DNA of 64,000 nucleotides from Roseiarcus sp963770035 (GCA_963770035.1 CAVYON010000031.1:201662-265661); one strand, 5' to 3'; positions 11,588 to 20,996 are shown, numbered from the stretch's first letter. The notes: generated from the sequence alone by a model not told the origin. Numbers and translations: made by a program.

Positions 11588-11822
11588 AGGCCTCGCCCCA
11601 ATCTGACGCGGGACGGCTGGTGCAATGCCGCGCCGCTCTCTGCGGTGAAGTCGGGGCGCTCAAGACGCCCCGCCGGGAACCGTCTTACAAGGGCCATGCC
11701 ATGCGGACGGGAGCGGCTAAGCCTTGAAAAATGCGCATTCTTTCCAGGATTCGGCCTAACCCTGCTCGATGACGGCCGTCAGCCGATGCGGTGTGAAAAA
11801 AAAACAGGCGCCTAAAAATAAG

Positions 11823-12689
11823 TCAGGCGGACGCAACGCCGTCGCGGAGCCTGAGAAGCCCTTCCTGCGCCACGCTCGCAACCAGGGTTCCATCCTCGGC
11901 GTAAAGCAGGCCATGAACGAGGCCGGTCGCGTTGGAGGCGTTCGGGCTTTCCTGCGCGTAAAGGAGCCAGGCGTCGGCTCTGGCGGGGCGATGAAACCAC
12001 AGCGCGTGGTCGAGGCTCGCGACCTGGAGGCGATGGTCATATATCGTCAGGCCGTGCGGCCGGAGCGCGGCGTCGAGCAACGTCATGTCCGACAGATAGA
12101 GCAGCGCGGCGCGATGCAGGGCCGGATCGTCGGGCAACCGGCCATCGATCCGCGTCCAGAAGCTTTGTCGCGTTTGCGGTTTTGCGTCCGGGGCATAGCG
12201 CTGCATGTCGGTCGGGCGATACAAGATGGGCGAGGTCGTATCGAGCATACCCTTCATGCGGAACCGCGCCGGGCCATTGAGGAGTTCCATCGCCTTGTAG
12301 GGGTCGGGGCAGGCCTCGGGCGGCGGCGCGGCCGGCATCGGGGCGGAATGGTCGAGCCCGGCTTCCGCCTTGTGAAACGAGGCGGTCATAACGAAGATCG
12401 CCGCGCCCTTCTGCCGCGCCACGACCCGCCGCGTCGTGAAGCTTCGGCCGTCCCGCAGACGCTCGACCTCGTACAGGATCGGCTCCTTGGGATCGCCCCC
12501 CAGCAGGAAATAGGCGTGCAGCGAGTGCGGTCCGCGCCCGGCGACTGTGCGTTCGGCGGCGACCAGCGCCTGCGCCAGCACTTGGCCGCCGAACACCCGC
12601 CGCCAGCCATTGTTGGGAGAAAGACCGGCAAATCGGTCTTCCCCCGCCGGCGCGAGATCGAATAGGGCGACAAGGTCGTCGGCGGTCAT
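11823..12689 (-). CDS. tesB: Acyl-CoA thioesterase II
   Basis: Double hot-dog thioesterase hydrolysing medium/long acyl-CoAs, 288 residues, equal to E. coli TesB. The start MTADDLVALFDL at 12689 was chosen over longer in-frame starts because the family begins here. Recognisable blocks are RVFGGQVLAQALVAA, DGRSFTTRRVVARQ, and in the second domain YLSDMTLLDAAL with the catalytic Asp, and SLDHALWFHRPARADAWLLY. It stands alone between glnK and the restriction-modification relics. Confidence 0.94.
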   Translation of the reverse strand: MTADDLVALFDLAPAGEDRFAGLSPNNGWRRVFGGQVLAQALVAAERTVAGRGPHSLHAYFLLGGDPKEPILYEVERLRDGRSFTTRRVVARQKGAAIFVMTASFHKAEAGLDHSAPMPAAPPPEACPDPYKAMELLNGPARFRMKGMLDTTSPILYRPTDMQRYAPDAKPQTRQSFWTRIDGRLPDDPALHRAALLYLSDMTLLDAALRPHGLTIYDHRLQVASLDHALWFHRPARADAWLLYAQESPNASNATGLVHGLLYAEDGTLVASVAQEGLLRLRDGVASA

Positions 12690-12970
12690 GAGGCGAAGGT
12701 CCCGGGAGTGCAAGCGATGGTGAAGCCAGCGGCGGCCCGCGTCAACGCGACCATGGTTGCCGGACGCTTTTTGCAACCGATCTCATGATTTCAAGCGCTT
12801 AGCCTCAACATCGTGATTCGCGGCGCGCTCAGACCCCCCTGCTGGCCGCAGTTTTGCCATATTTTGACGTCGCCCTCCGGCCGACTTTCGTTTAATCTCA
12901 ATAGCTTAGCTTGAGAACACGCGTTAACAGGCCGCTCGTTTCGCGCCAAATCGGTGCACGTCCGCGGCCC

Positions 12971-14078
12971 TCACACCCGGACGACCTTCTGCAGCTCGTC
13001 GCCAAAGTGGTTGATCACCTTGACGCGGATCCGGCCGGACTCGGGCCTCGGAAATGGGCGAGAGATCGTTGAATTGACCTCGTCCCAGGCGGTCTCGTCG
13101 ATCTCCGCCTTGAGCGCCCGCTCGAGCGACTCGTAAGCGTCCTGCCCAACGAAATAGGCCTGGCGCACGAAGAAGCTCCCTTCGTTGTAGTCGTCGTCGA
13201 TGAACCACGCGGCGACGTCGTTCTTGAGATCGCTCCCGCCCGAAGACCGCACTTCGCCGGTCGTCGGGTCGAAGATGTCCATGCCCTTGATCTCGACCCG
13301 GATCACGCCGTCGCCGACGGAATGCACTTTCAGGTCCGGCTCGCCGAAGATGACAAAGAGATTGCCCGCGCCGGTCGCCTTGAGCTTGTCGCCCATGCGC
13401 AGGGTCCTGATTCATCCGCGCCTTGAGCACGGTGAGCGAACCGAAGTTGAGCCGGCTCTCGTCGACCCCGGGCGCGAAGGCGAACCCGCAGACGATCAGC
13501 GTGTCGTAAAGGTCGGCCGCCTCGCGCGCGGCCTTTCGGACAAGATCATAGCCGACGGTGTCGTATTCCGGTCCGATGCAGATCGCGGCGCGTTTGACTT
13601 CGCCGCTTTCAGAGTACCTACCCTCGAATGGCGCGAGCCCGGACTTCGACACGCGCGGCTTCAGCCACTCGAATTTGATCGCCTCGCCCTTCCTTGTGTT
13701 TTGCACGCCCGAGGCGAGAAGGTTGCCGTAGACGACTTGAGCGAAGTCCGTTGCCGCCGTTCCCTTCTCCCCTTGCGGGAGAAGGTGGCCCAAAGGGCCG
13801 GATGAGGGGTTCGCGGCGCCAGCCGCGGCTTGCGCCGCGGAACCCCTCAGCGATGACCCTTCTCCAGCCATAAATTCCTCTTCGTCTAGCAATTCAGCGA
13901 GAAGCGGGTCTTCCTCCAGCGGCAGGACCCGGCGGGGCGAAAGGCTTTCGACCGTGAACGGCCCCGCGACGCGCACGACGCCTTTCGCCTTCAACGGACG
14001 GTCGTATAGCAACTCGACGTCGGCGTTGCGGGCGATAGAGGCGTCGATCTCTTGCTGGTTTCCTGCTCATGTTGAACC
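12971..14078 (-). pseudogene. C-terminal remnant of an adenine-specific DNA methyltransferase (type III Mod-like)
   Basis: The frame opens after a TGA near 14078 without a start codon and reads ..DASIARNADVELLYDRP and RVAGPFTVESLSP, then EGRYSESGEVKRAAICIGPEYDTV, then KARMNQ. After a one-base shift near 13407-13409 (ACCCTG where ACCTG keeps frame) it continues MGDKLKATGAGNLFVIFGEPD, DIFDPTTGEVRS, AWFIDDDYNEGSFFVRQAYF and GRIRVKVINHFGDE to 12971. This is the C-terminal half of large Mod-type methylases; the S-adenosylmethionine and DPPY catalytic domains are absent. A palindromic repeat is inserted in frame at 13761-13868. It cannot be an active methylase. Confidence 0.75.
13761..13868. repeat. 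Palindromic repeat inserted in frame in the methylase remnant
   Basis: Contains the hairpin CTTCTCCC-CTTG-CGGGAGAAG (from 13764), then GGATGAGGGGT and a second GC-rich palindrome GCCGCGGCTTGCGCCGCGG. On the minus strand it encodes ..SSGPLGHLLPQGEKG.., in frame with the methylase segments on both sides. Related units occur at 14133-14214, 14586-14641 and 51557-51602. Confidence 0.7.
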
Positions 14079-14132
14079 GTGTTGCCCGAAAGGGGAGAAG
14101 AGGATTGCCGGCGGCGTCCTGTCCCTTCTCCC

Positions 14133-14214
14133 TAAAGGGCGTTCGTGACGCCCGTCTCTCGACGGGCTGCGGCGGGAGAAGGTGGCGTCGCGCAGCGACG
14201 ACGGATGAGGGGTC
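14133..14214. repeat. Palindromic repeat unit between methylase remnant and DUF559 gene
   Basis: CCCTTCTCCC at the left pairs with GGGAGAAGG further right across an inner hairpin (GACGCCCGTCTCTCGACGGGC), followed by the family ending GGATGAGGGGT. It belongs to the same repeat family as the units at 13761 and 14586. Confidence 0.65.
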
Positions 14215-14221
14215 AGCCGCA

Positions 14222-14692
14222 TCACCACGGGAGCCCGCAACGAGCGAGAATCGTGTCGGCCACGTTCGTCGCCTGCTGGAGAATCTCGTGGTTCCAGAAG
14301 CGCTGGACAGCGAAGCCCTGTGAGCGCAGCCACTCGTCGCGGACTACGTCTCGCGGATTCTCCGCATGTTGGGCGCCGTCGCACTCGACCACCAGCCGAT
14401 GCTCAAACGAGACGAAATCGACAATGAATGGACCAAGCGGGACCTGGCGTCGCCATTTCATTGCCGCCAGGCGCCGGCTTCGCAGGACATGCCAAAGCGC
14501 CCTTTCCGCTGCCGTCGGCGCTTTGCGCATTGCGCGGGCGCTGGCCTTGGCGGATAGGGGAACGGGGTGATGCGAAGGCGACACGGCGAACCCCTCATCC
14601 GGCGCTTCGCGCCACCTTCTCCCGCAAGGGGAGAAGGGATGCCCGGCCGCGTTCGTCGAAGGTTCGACGGCAAGGTCATTGGGAGACTTCAT
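14222..14692 (-). CDS. DUF559 domain endonuclease-like protein
   Basis: A 156-residue protein. Residues ~58-150 match DUF559, a small fold of the Vsr/PD-(D/E)XK nuclease superfamily: TAAERALWHVLRSRRL, KWRRQVPLGPFIVDFVS, RLVVECDGAQH and RSQGFAVQRFWNHEIL contain the expected acidic residues. The N-terminal ~45 residues (HPFSPCGRRWREAPDEG) are encoded by a palindromic repeat at 14586-14641, so the native start was probably nearer MRKAPTAAERAL. The ATG at 14692 lies five bases after the helicase remnant, suggesting former co-transcription with it. Such genes are often near restriction loci; activity is unproven. Confidence 0.75.
   Translation of the reverse strand: MKSPNDLAVEPSTNAAGHPFSPCGRRWREAPDEGFAVSPSHHPVPLSAKASARAMRKAPTAAERALWHVLRSRRLAAMKWRRQVPLGPFIVDFVSFEHRLVVECDGAQHAENPRDVVRDEWLRSQGFAVQRFWNHEILQQATNVADTILARCGLPW
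14586..14641. repeat. Palindromic repeat within the 5' part of the DUF559 gene
   Basis: CCCCTCATCCGGCGCTTCGCGCC followed by CTTCTCCCGCAAGGGGAGAAGG. It is translated in frame as HPFSPCGRRWREAPDEG on the minus strand. Confidence 0.7.
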
Positions 14693-14696
14693 CGTT

Positions 14697-14906
14697 TCAC
14701 TCCGCCGCTAACAAAGGATGGATGAATGCGCGGATCAGGGTTGCCGCGTCGTACGGCTTATCCTTGAGTTCGAGGAATCCCCACCGCCCAAACCGCTTCG
14801 CGTTATTGGCGGCGGGGACGACCTGCTTGCTTTCCCGGCGGCCCTGCAGCTTCACGCCGGTCGGCTGGCCGTCGCCGTCGAGCTCGTCATGGAAGGCGCG
14901 GGGACG
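14697..14906 (-). pseudogene. C-terminal remnant of a restriction helicase subunit
   Basis: About 69 codons, open only from an upstream TGA at 14907-14909 and lacking a start. It reads ..VKLQGRRESKQVVPAANNAKRFGRWGFLEL and ends LIRAFIHPLLAAE. The RFGRW..xxEI/EL pattern near the C-terminus is typical of type III/BPTD_3080-like restriction helicases that accompany Mod methylases, which fits the methylase tail 600 bases downstream. No helicase motifs remain. The family assignment is tentative because only the tail survives. Confidence 0.45.
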
Positions 14907-15326
14907 TCAAAAGGCGATGTGATGATTGGATTGCCGACGAACCCCATCCGCTGGCCCCCGGTGGCGACTCAACGCCGGTCAACGGATACCATTGCGGGAT
15001 CGGGCATGACTATTGCGGAGGCGCCAGGATGATATCCTCGAGCGCGACGTCGACCGAATGGCAGCGATCCAGTCTTGCAGCCAAAAGCTCCGGCTCAATC
15101 CTCAAGCGCGCCTGACATCGCCGGCGACGGCGAAAACGGCGGCGCGGCCAGACGCCAGCGACGCGCGTCGTCACGTACATATCGCTGTAGATTTAGAGTG
15201 AGCCGCGTCACTGCAGGATTTCGCTCCTCAAGACATTGTCGGACGATGGGACGGGAATGACGTCCTTAGAACGCACGAAGCGCCGCGCGACTCGGTAAGG
15301 CAACGCGTTTCCGGGAGGGGAACATC
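14907..15326. other. No gene recognised
   Basis: The stretch between the helicase remnant and the serine hydrolase has short open frames in all directions without family similarity or credible ribosome sites. It may be more decayed restriction-locus DNA. The ribosome site GGGAGGGG for the next gene is at its right end. Confidence 0.4.
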
Positions 15327-17835
15327 ATGAATTTCCAGGCCTACCACGGCGTCACGGCCGCGCAGCATCAGACGAACTTCAACAAGTGGGCGTCCGAGGG
15401 CTATCGGATGATCTCGCTCAGCGTCTATGGCGACTCGGGCAATCCGCTCTACGCCGCCGTTTGGGTGCAGCGCGCGGGACCGGCTTTCGTCGCCATCCAC
15501 GGGGTGGACGGGACGGGTTACCAGGCCTTCTTCACCAAGTGGGCGAACGAAGGCTATCACGGGGTTCTCGTGTCGGCGACAGGCGCGGGCAGCAAAGCAG
15601 TGTTCGCCGCCGTCTTCGAACAAGGCAATCCCGGCGCGTGGTTCGGGCGCCATGGCATGACGCCGGCGGATTTCGCCGCCGCCAACACGCAGGCGCTCGC
15701 CAACGGACAGATCGTCCGCTCTTTTGCGATCTACGGCGACTCCTCGGACCGGCGCTACGCCGCGATCTGGCTCCCCAATCCGACCTTCGTGAAGTCTCAC
15801 CTGCATGCGGCCGACGCAGCCGCGAATTACCAGACGACCTTCAACGCCGAGACGCAGCTTCCGGGCGTCAGCCTGAACGCGTGGCGGCCGGCCTATGTCG
15901 CGCTGTCCAGCGATGCGACCTATTGCTCGGTGTTCAAGGACGATTACGTCGGATCCTGGTTCGCCCGTCACGGCCTGACCGGGGCCGAATACCAGACGCT
16001 GTTCAACCAGCAGACGGCCGCCGGCGCCTATCCGATCATGGTGCAGGGCGGCGGCACGACGTCCCATCCGATCTACACCGCCGTCTTCGCCAAGCAGGAC
16101 ATTCCCGATGCGCGCAAGTGGACTGTCACGGGGACGTCGCCTGCCGCCCTCGCGCCGGTCGATGCGGCGGTGCAGGCCTTCATGCAGGCGAACGCCGTGC
16201 GCGCCGCGCAGGTCGCCATCGCCAAGAACGGCGTCATGAAGGCTTCGCGCGGCTACGCCTGGGCCGAACCCGCCTATCGCGTCCCGCAGCCGAGCGATCG
16301 CTTCCTGCTTGCGAGCTGCAGCAAGATGTTCTGCGAGGCCGCGATCCAGAGCCTCTACGACAGCGGCAAGCTGAAGCCGCCGACCTTGACCGTCAAGCCC
16401 AATGGCGCCGAGAAGCCGACGGTCGGCGACACGGTGACGGGCAACAAGAGCGGCGCAACCGCCATCGTCACGAAGGTCGGCGGCGACACGCTGACGCTCG
16501 TCTCGGTGTTGAACGCGTTCAACACCGCCGACACCGCAGCGACCATGAGCCTCTCGGGCGGAACGGTCGCCGTTCTCGCCTTCGATCCCGGCACGAAGGT
16601 CTATCCGCTGCTCGGCTTCTCGCATCCGGCCGACGCACGCGCCGACGCGATCACCGTGCAACAGCTGCTCGACCATCAGGGCGGCTACGACGACGGCCGG
16701 AATCCAAAATATCCGGCGGCGCTCGATCCGACCTACAGCATGCGGCAGATTGGCCAGGCGATCGGCCATGTTGTCACCAACAAGCTGGACATTGCGCACT
16801 ACATGTACGGCCAGCCATTGCAGTTCTCGCCGGGAACCGACTCGGCCTATTCGAACTACGGCTACCTGCTGCTCGGCGCCGTGGTCGAGAAGGCGACGGG
16901 CAAGAGCTACCACGCCTATCTCGTCGAAGCCCTTTTGCAACCGGCCGGAATCAGCGAGGTTGACGTGGTCTCGACGCGCGCGGCCGGCCGGACGGCGCAA
17001 CAGGCGATCGCCGAGGATGACCGCCTCGGACCCGACCCGCTCGATCTCGCCTCCACGCTGAGCATCCCCTACGTCTATGGCGGCGACGGCGAGATCAACG
17101 AGATCGGCGACCCGAACGACGGCACGGGCGCCTCGGCCGAGGCGATGGCTGAGTTCGCCCACACCCACGCCGCCTGGGGCAACGGCGGCCGCTCGCCGGG
17201 CGCTGCGCGGGCGGGCGGCACGCCCGGCGCCTCGACATGGGTCGAGTCGCGCGGAGACGGCGTCGACTGGGCCTATACGGTGAATACCGGCCAGTTTCCG
17301 CCGAACAACGGCGCCGCCGCGGCCACGACGGTCAAAGGCAGTCAGGCGCTGAAGACGACGGCGTTCACGCTCACTGTCGCCAGCGGAGGGACGGCTGGCT
17401 TCGAGCCCTCAGGCCACCTCTGGGTAGACACGCAGAGCAACGGAACGCAACTCGTCGCCTACACGGGCGTCAACGCGGCCGCGCACGCGTTCACCGGATG
17501 CACAGCGGCGGCCAACGCCGGTACGGCCGGAGACGGCGCCAAGCGTGACGCAGGCGGCGACCGTCGCCGGCGCGACGACGCTCGCCCAGACGCCGTTCAC
17601 GTTGCACGTCAGCAAGAACGGCGCACAGGGCTTTCTCCGTTCAGGACTGCTGCTCGTGGCCAATACGGCCAATGTGACGCAGGTGATCCGCTATACGGGG
17701 GTCGGCGCCGACGCCTTCGAGGGCTGCACAGCGCTTTTGCCCGGGGCGGGCTCCGCTACGGCAGGCGTCGCGGTGAGGCAGGCCACGCTGGAACAGAGCG
17801 TCGATACGCTGCTGAACGCCATCGCCCTGCCGTAG
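15327..17835 (+). CDS. Serine hydrolase: tandem-repeat N-terminus, beta-lactamase fold, inserted beta-modules; frameshifted near its end
   Basis: About 835 residues. Residues 1-265 hold four to five copies of the bacterial tandem repeat domain (xxGxTxxxYQxxFxxxxxxGY, then YAAVW/FAAVF). Residues ~290-670 form a class C beta-lactamase/esterase fold with SCSK at 330-333 and YSN at 508-510, interrupted near 353-420 by a Gly/Thr-rich insert (GDTVTGNKSGATAIVTKVGG). Between FPPNN and the family C-terminus LEQSVDTLLNAIALP are two copies of another module (FTLTVASGGTAGFEPSG.., LVAYTGV, FTGCT and FTLHVSKNGAQGF.., IRYTGV, FEGCT). A one-base shift at 17541-17542 (GCCAAGCG) separates them. No signal peptide is visible. 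Ribosome site GGGAGGGG. Substrate unknown. Confidence 0.8.
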
Positions 17836-17843
17836 ACTCTGGG

Positions 17844-17927
17844 TCGAGCGCGGCGGGGAGACGTCACTACCACCGGATCCGAGGCGCCCTCTCTTCGGCG
17901 CCCCGGAAGTCTCCCCGCCGCGCTCGA
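17844..17927. terminator. Large nested inverted repeat between convergent genes (bidirectional terminator)
   Basis: TCGAGCGCGGCGGGGAGAC (17844-17862) is repeated as its perfect complement at 17909-17927, a 19-bp stem. A second hairpin (GGCGCC..GGCGCC, within TCCG..CGGA) lies in the loop. It begins nine bases after one stop codon and ends five before the other. Without a U tract it may act mainly as a structured shared 3' end. Confidence 0.55.
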
Positions 17928-17931
17928 GCGG

Positions 17932-18318
17932 TTAAAGCCCGCTGCCCTCGTGGCTGATCTTCGCCGTCGCCACGTCGTTGAGCAGAGCGAGCAAGGCCTT
18001 GGGCGCCTCCATCGGCGTGCACGCCCGATTGCCGTCGAGAAAGAAAACCAGCCCGGAATTGTTGCCGTCGACCCGGGCCAGGGCCGCCCTGTCGCCATAG
18101 GGGAGGCCAGGCGGGGTCAAAGGGTTCATGGCGTAGATTCCGCGCAGGAACTCCCACTGCTGTGCGGTCAACTCGATCCATCGACCCTTTTGGGACTCGA
18201 TGACCTGCTTCGGCACCGACACGTCCACGCAACGGGACGCGCTGTCCGCCAACGCCATGTCAGGCAGGGCCAGAGCCGTCAGAGCGGCAGCCACTGCCAG
18301 GGAACGCGTGCTCATCAT
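17932..18318 (-). CDS. Secreted hypothetical protein
   Basis: A 128-residue protein with a clear Sec signal peptide (residues 1-27, LAVAAALTALALPDMALADS). The start ATG at 18318 is set by GGAGG five bases upstream; the in-frame ATG 12 bases earlier overlaps that ribosome site. The mature part has one probable Cys pair (SRCVDVSV and NRACTPME) and reads like a small periplasmic protein with QQWEFLRGIYAMNP. I recognise no family. It converges on the serine hydrolase across a shared inverted repeat. Confidence 0.75.
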   Translation of the reverse strand: MMSTRSLAVAAALTALALPDMALADSASRCVDVSVPKQVIESQKGRWIELTAQQWEFLRGIYAMNPLTPPGLPYGDRAALARVDGNNSGLVFFLDGNRACTPMEAPKALLALLNDVATAKISHEGSGL

Positions 18319-18811
18319 GAGGACCTCCATCGGACGCCCCGCTCACTGCCTTCCTCGCCGGATGAACCTTTCGGTCTCCCCGCTCTCAATCACGCCGAAC
18401 ATCCGCCGCTATCGGCCGCAGCCGATCGGGGAAACTCGCTTTGGCGGATATCGTTCCAAGAAGCGTGCCATAGCGGGACGCGTCTGGAGCGCCCGCAGGA
18501 CGCGGCAAATCGGCGATTGAGAACGGGCCGCGCGAGCCGCGTCGCGCTCGCGCTGACGAAATTGCGGGCGATCCGCACGCCTCACGGGCGCCGCGCCTTA
18601 AACCGCGTCCTTCGATGGCCCCGGCCTGATCGCGCGTTCTGACTGGCTATGCGCGGGCGCTGCAAACCGCGCCGCAACGAGCGCGGCGGCGATCCGAAGC
18701 CGGGAGGAGTTCGTTAGAGGCGGTCGGTCAAACGGCCGATAATTGTCTGCCCAACCGGGGGCGACGCCAAACAACCGCCTCGATTCGACATGGGCAGGCG
18801 GTGGTCTGAAT
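18319..18811. other. No gene recognised
   Basis: Nearly 500 bases upstream of the secreted protein contain only short, compositionally unconvincing frames on both strands. I see no repeat, RNA or promoter motif that stands out. Confidence 0.4.
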
Positions 18812-18991
18812 TCACGCGGACAGATTCTCGACAAAGGCGATGATGGCCTTGCGAACGCGCGGATTTTTCACCACGACGAAGGCGCGAATGAGCCGCGCGC
18901 CCTCTTCGGGGGTCGCCGCCAAAATCGGCCTTGTTCTGACGGCCTCGCGAGATTCGGCGGAATTCGTGACCGCAACATACTTCTTAGCCAT
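18812..18991 (-). CDS. Small hypothetical protein, paralogous to the one at 32989-33198
   Basis: A 59-residue frame, MAKKYVAVTNSAE.. ending ..VENLSA. The C-terminal half TPEEGARLIRAFVVVKNPRVRKA matches the second small protein of the window (SPEEGVRLVQAFVCIRSPERRKA), giving independent support that both are real. The pattern EEGxxLxxAFxxIxxPxxRxAxxxxVE resembles the helical segment that follows helix-turn-helix domains in some Xre regulators, but no DNA-binding motif is present. No strong ribosome site was seen. Function unknown. Confidence 0.55.
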   Translation of the reverse strand: MAKKYVAVTNSAESREAVRTRPILAATPEEGARLIRAFVVVKNPRVRKAIIAFVENLSA

Positions 18992-19272
18992 CGCAACACC
19001 AGTCCGGACGCTTGTTGCGTCATTGCAAAACGTCCCGGAACGGGACGAACGATCTGAATGCCTCCACCGTCGCAAGGGCCATTCCATCGGCTGCCAAGGA
19101 CGCGAACCCCCATTTCGCCCGCGGGGGCGCCGCTCTGGACGCGTGTCGAACCAGGGCGACGCCATTCGGACCGGCTCCTCCGTGCGACACCGCGCGCCAT
19201 TGACGAGGACTGCAGATCGGACTTGCATATTGGCCGATCAAGGCTCGAGACGCGAGGACCGAGGGGCGCCCG

Positions 19273-19578
19273 ATGGGCAACGGCAGACACGAAATTCGGA
19301 TCAAGGACTTTTCGGACGAACGGATGGAGCGATTGCGACGGTTCACCCGTTCGCTCAACGCCGAACTCGCCCTGCTCGGCGCCGAACCGCTGGACGTGCT
19401 CGAAGCCCACCAGGAATACCAGGCGGCGATCGACGATCATGAGGGGACCTGGGCCGATCTCGTGCGCCGCCTCGCCGCCGAGCGGACCAAGCTCGTCTAT
19501 TTCGAGGACGACGAGGAGCGTGACGGCGAGTTCGAAATGTTGGAGGATGGCGAAGGCGAGCCGGCCGAGAAAGACTAG
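19273..19578 (+). CDS. Conserved hypothetical acidic protein
   Basis: A 101-residue soluble protein, MGNGRHEIRIKDF.., preceded by GAGGGG. The middle is helical (MERLRRFTRSLNAELALLGAEPL, HQEYQAAIDDHEGTW) and the C-terminus is strongly acidic (FEDDEERDGEFEMLEDGEGEP). No catalytic motif or membrane segment is visible. It sits 44 bases upstream of the thioredoxin-like gene on the same strand and may share its transcript. Confidence 0.65.
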   Translation: MGNGRHEIRIKDFSDERMERLRRFTRSLNAELALLGAEPLDVLEAHQEYQAAIDDHEGTWADLVRRLAAERTKLVYFEDDEERDGEFEMLEDGEGEPAEKD

Positions 19579-19622
19579 CGGCGGCGGAAACCTCTTCCAG
19601 GCGTCCCGAAGGAGACCCGCGC

Positions 19623-20174
19623 ATGGCCGCAAGTCCGACCGACATCGTCCTCGGCGTCCCGGCCCCCGACTTCCTGCTACGCGCAACGGACGGGAAGACT
19701 TATGCGCTGAAGGACGTCGCCGGCCCGAACGGGACCGTGATCGTCTTCATCTGCAATCACTGCCCCTATGTGAAGGCGACCATCGACCGGTTGGTCGCCG
19801 ACGCGCGCACGCTCAAGGCCGAGGGCGTGGGGTTCGCGGCGATCTGCTCCAACGACGCCGTCGACTATCCCGAAGATTCGTTCGAGGCGATGACGGCGTT
19901 CGCGAGGAGGCACGACTTCCCGTTCCCCTATCTGCACGACGAGAGCCAGGCCGTCGCCCGCGCCTATGGCGCCGTCTGCACCCCGGATTATTTTGGTTAC
20001 GACGGAACGCTGACGCTCAAGTATCGCGGCCGTCTCGACGAGGGACGCACCAGCCCTCCCCCGCCCGGCGCGCGCCGGGAGCTTCTGGAAGCCATGCGGG
20101 CGATCGCCGCGGGAGGAATGCCGGCCGGCGCGCAAGTTCCCTCGATCGGCTGCTCGATCAAATGGAAGGCGTAA
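19623..20174 (+). CDS. Thioredoxin-fold (AhpC/TSA-like) redox protein
   Basis: Soluble 183-residue protein of the redoxin/peroxiredoxin superfamily. It opens with the typical APDFLLRATDGKTY strand-turn, then VIVFICNHCPYVKA, giving a CNHC active site around residues 44-47, and GFAAICSNDAVDYPEDS. AVARAYGAVCTPDYFGYD contains the cis-Pro region. This CNHCPY subgroup is widespread in proteobacteria and usually annotated as thioredoxin family; the partner is unknown. Start ATG at 19623 follows AAGGAGACC. Confidence 0.9.
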   Translation: MAASPTDIVLGVPAPDFLLRATDGKTYALKDVAGPNGTVIVFICNHCPYVKATIDRLVADARTLKAEGVGFAAICSNDAVDYPEDSFEAMTAFARRHDFPFPYLHDESQAVARAYGAVCTPDYFGYDGTLTLKYRGRLDEGRTSPPPPGARRELLEAMRAIAAGGMPAGAQVPSIGCSIKWKA

Positions 20175-20219
20175 GGGAGGGGCGCTCCGCGACCGAACGC
20201 GTCGCGGCCGGCCCCAGGT

Positions 20220-20996
20220 TCAGACGAGCGCGATCGCCGACACGAGCCGGCCATAATCCGGCTCGCGACGGTGAGTCGTGCGGCGGTAGCTGAAGAAGCG
20301 CCGGTCGTCCGCGTAGGTGTTGAGCCTCAGGTCCTCGAACCGGCCGACGCCGGCGCGACGGGCGCGCTCGGCGATATAGGCCTTGAGGTCGAACATCGAA
20401 TGTCCCGGCCGGCGGCTCGCGCCGAAGTAGCGATCGCTCCCCTCGCCCGCTTCGACGAAGGCGGCGACGAACTCCGGGCCGACCTCATAGGACTCCTGGG
20501 CGATGCAGGGTCCGAGCGCCGCGACGACGGCGCCCCGCGTGGCGCCGAGGCGCTCCATTGCAGCGACCGTCGCCTCGACGACCCCGCAGAGCGCGCCTTT
20601 CCAGCCGGCATGAGCCGCGCCGACCACGCGCGCTTCCGGCTCGGCGAACAGGATCATGCCGCAATCGGCGCCTGTGACGCCGAGCGCGAGACCCGGCGTC
20701 GAGGTGACGATCCCGTCGCAGCGCGGACGCGCGTCAGGCGCCCAATGCGCGGAAATGGCGATCGCGTCGGGCGAATGGACCTGATACGGCACCGCCAACC
20801 GGTCCGCGGGAAGGCCGAGCGCCGCGGCCATCCGAGCGCGGTTCTCGGCCACCGCCTCCGGCGCGTCACGCGAACCGACGCCGCCGTTGAGCGAGGCGTA
20901 CACGCCTTCCGACACGCCGCCGGCGCGCGTGAAGAATGCATGCGCGACGCCAGGAAGGACGAGGGTCGCAGCGGTCAGGAAAGGCGCCGCGGTCAA
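20220..20996 (-). CDS. pgeF: Peptidoglycan editing factor PgeF / multicopper laccase-domain protein (YfiH)
   Basis: A 258-residue member of the Cu-oxidase_4 (YfiH) family. Conserved blocks are HAFFTRAGGVSEGVYASLN, VPYQVHS, VTGADCGMILF, GAAHAGWKGALCGVVEA and ALGPCIAQESYEVG, containing the His/Cys metal ligands. The TTG at 20996 is taken as start because its TTGA overlaps the TGA stop of the upstream methyltransferase, giving translational coupling. Family members act on purine nucleosides and prevent misincorporation in peptidoglycan. Confidence 0.9.
   Translation of the reverse strand: MTAAPFLTAATLVLPGVAHAFFTRAGGVSEGVYASLNGGVGSRDAPEAVAENRARMAAALGLPADRLAVPYQVHSPDAIAISAHWAPDARPRCDGIVTSTPGLALGVTGADCGMILFAEPEARVVGAAHAGWKGALCGVVEATVAAMERLGATRGAVVAALGPCIAQESYEVGPEFVAAFVEAGEGSDRYFGASRRPGHSMFDLKAYIAERARRAGVGRFEDLRLNTYADDRRFFSYRRTTHRREPDYGRLVSAIALV

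Noticed and set aside
11606..11640. Sigma-54-like promoter upstream of glnK (GG..GC elements in GCGGCGCGGCATTGCA)
   Set aside because: The GG and GC are nine bases apart rather than the required ten, so it is not a credible -24/-12 promoter.
15228..17168. 646-codon open frame on the minus strand
   Set aside because: It is the antisense shadow of the serine hydrolase gene; it is Arg/Gly/Asp-rich, without motifs, and GC-rich third positions on the other strand explain its length.
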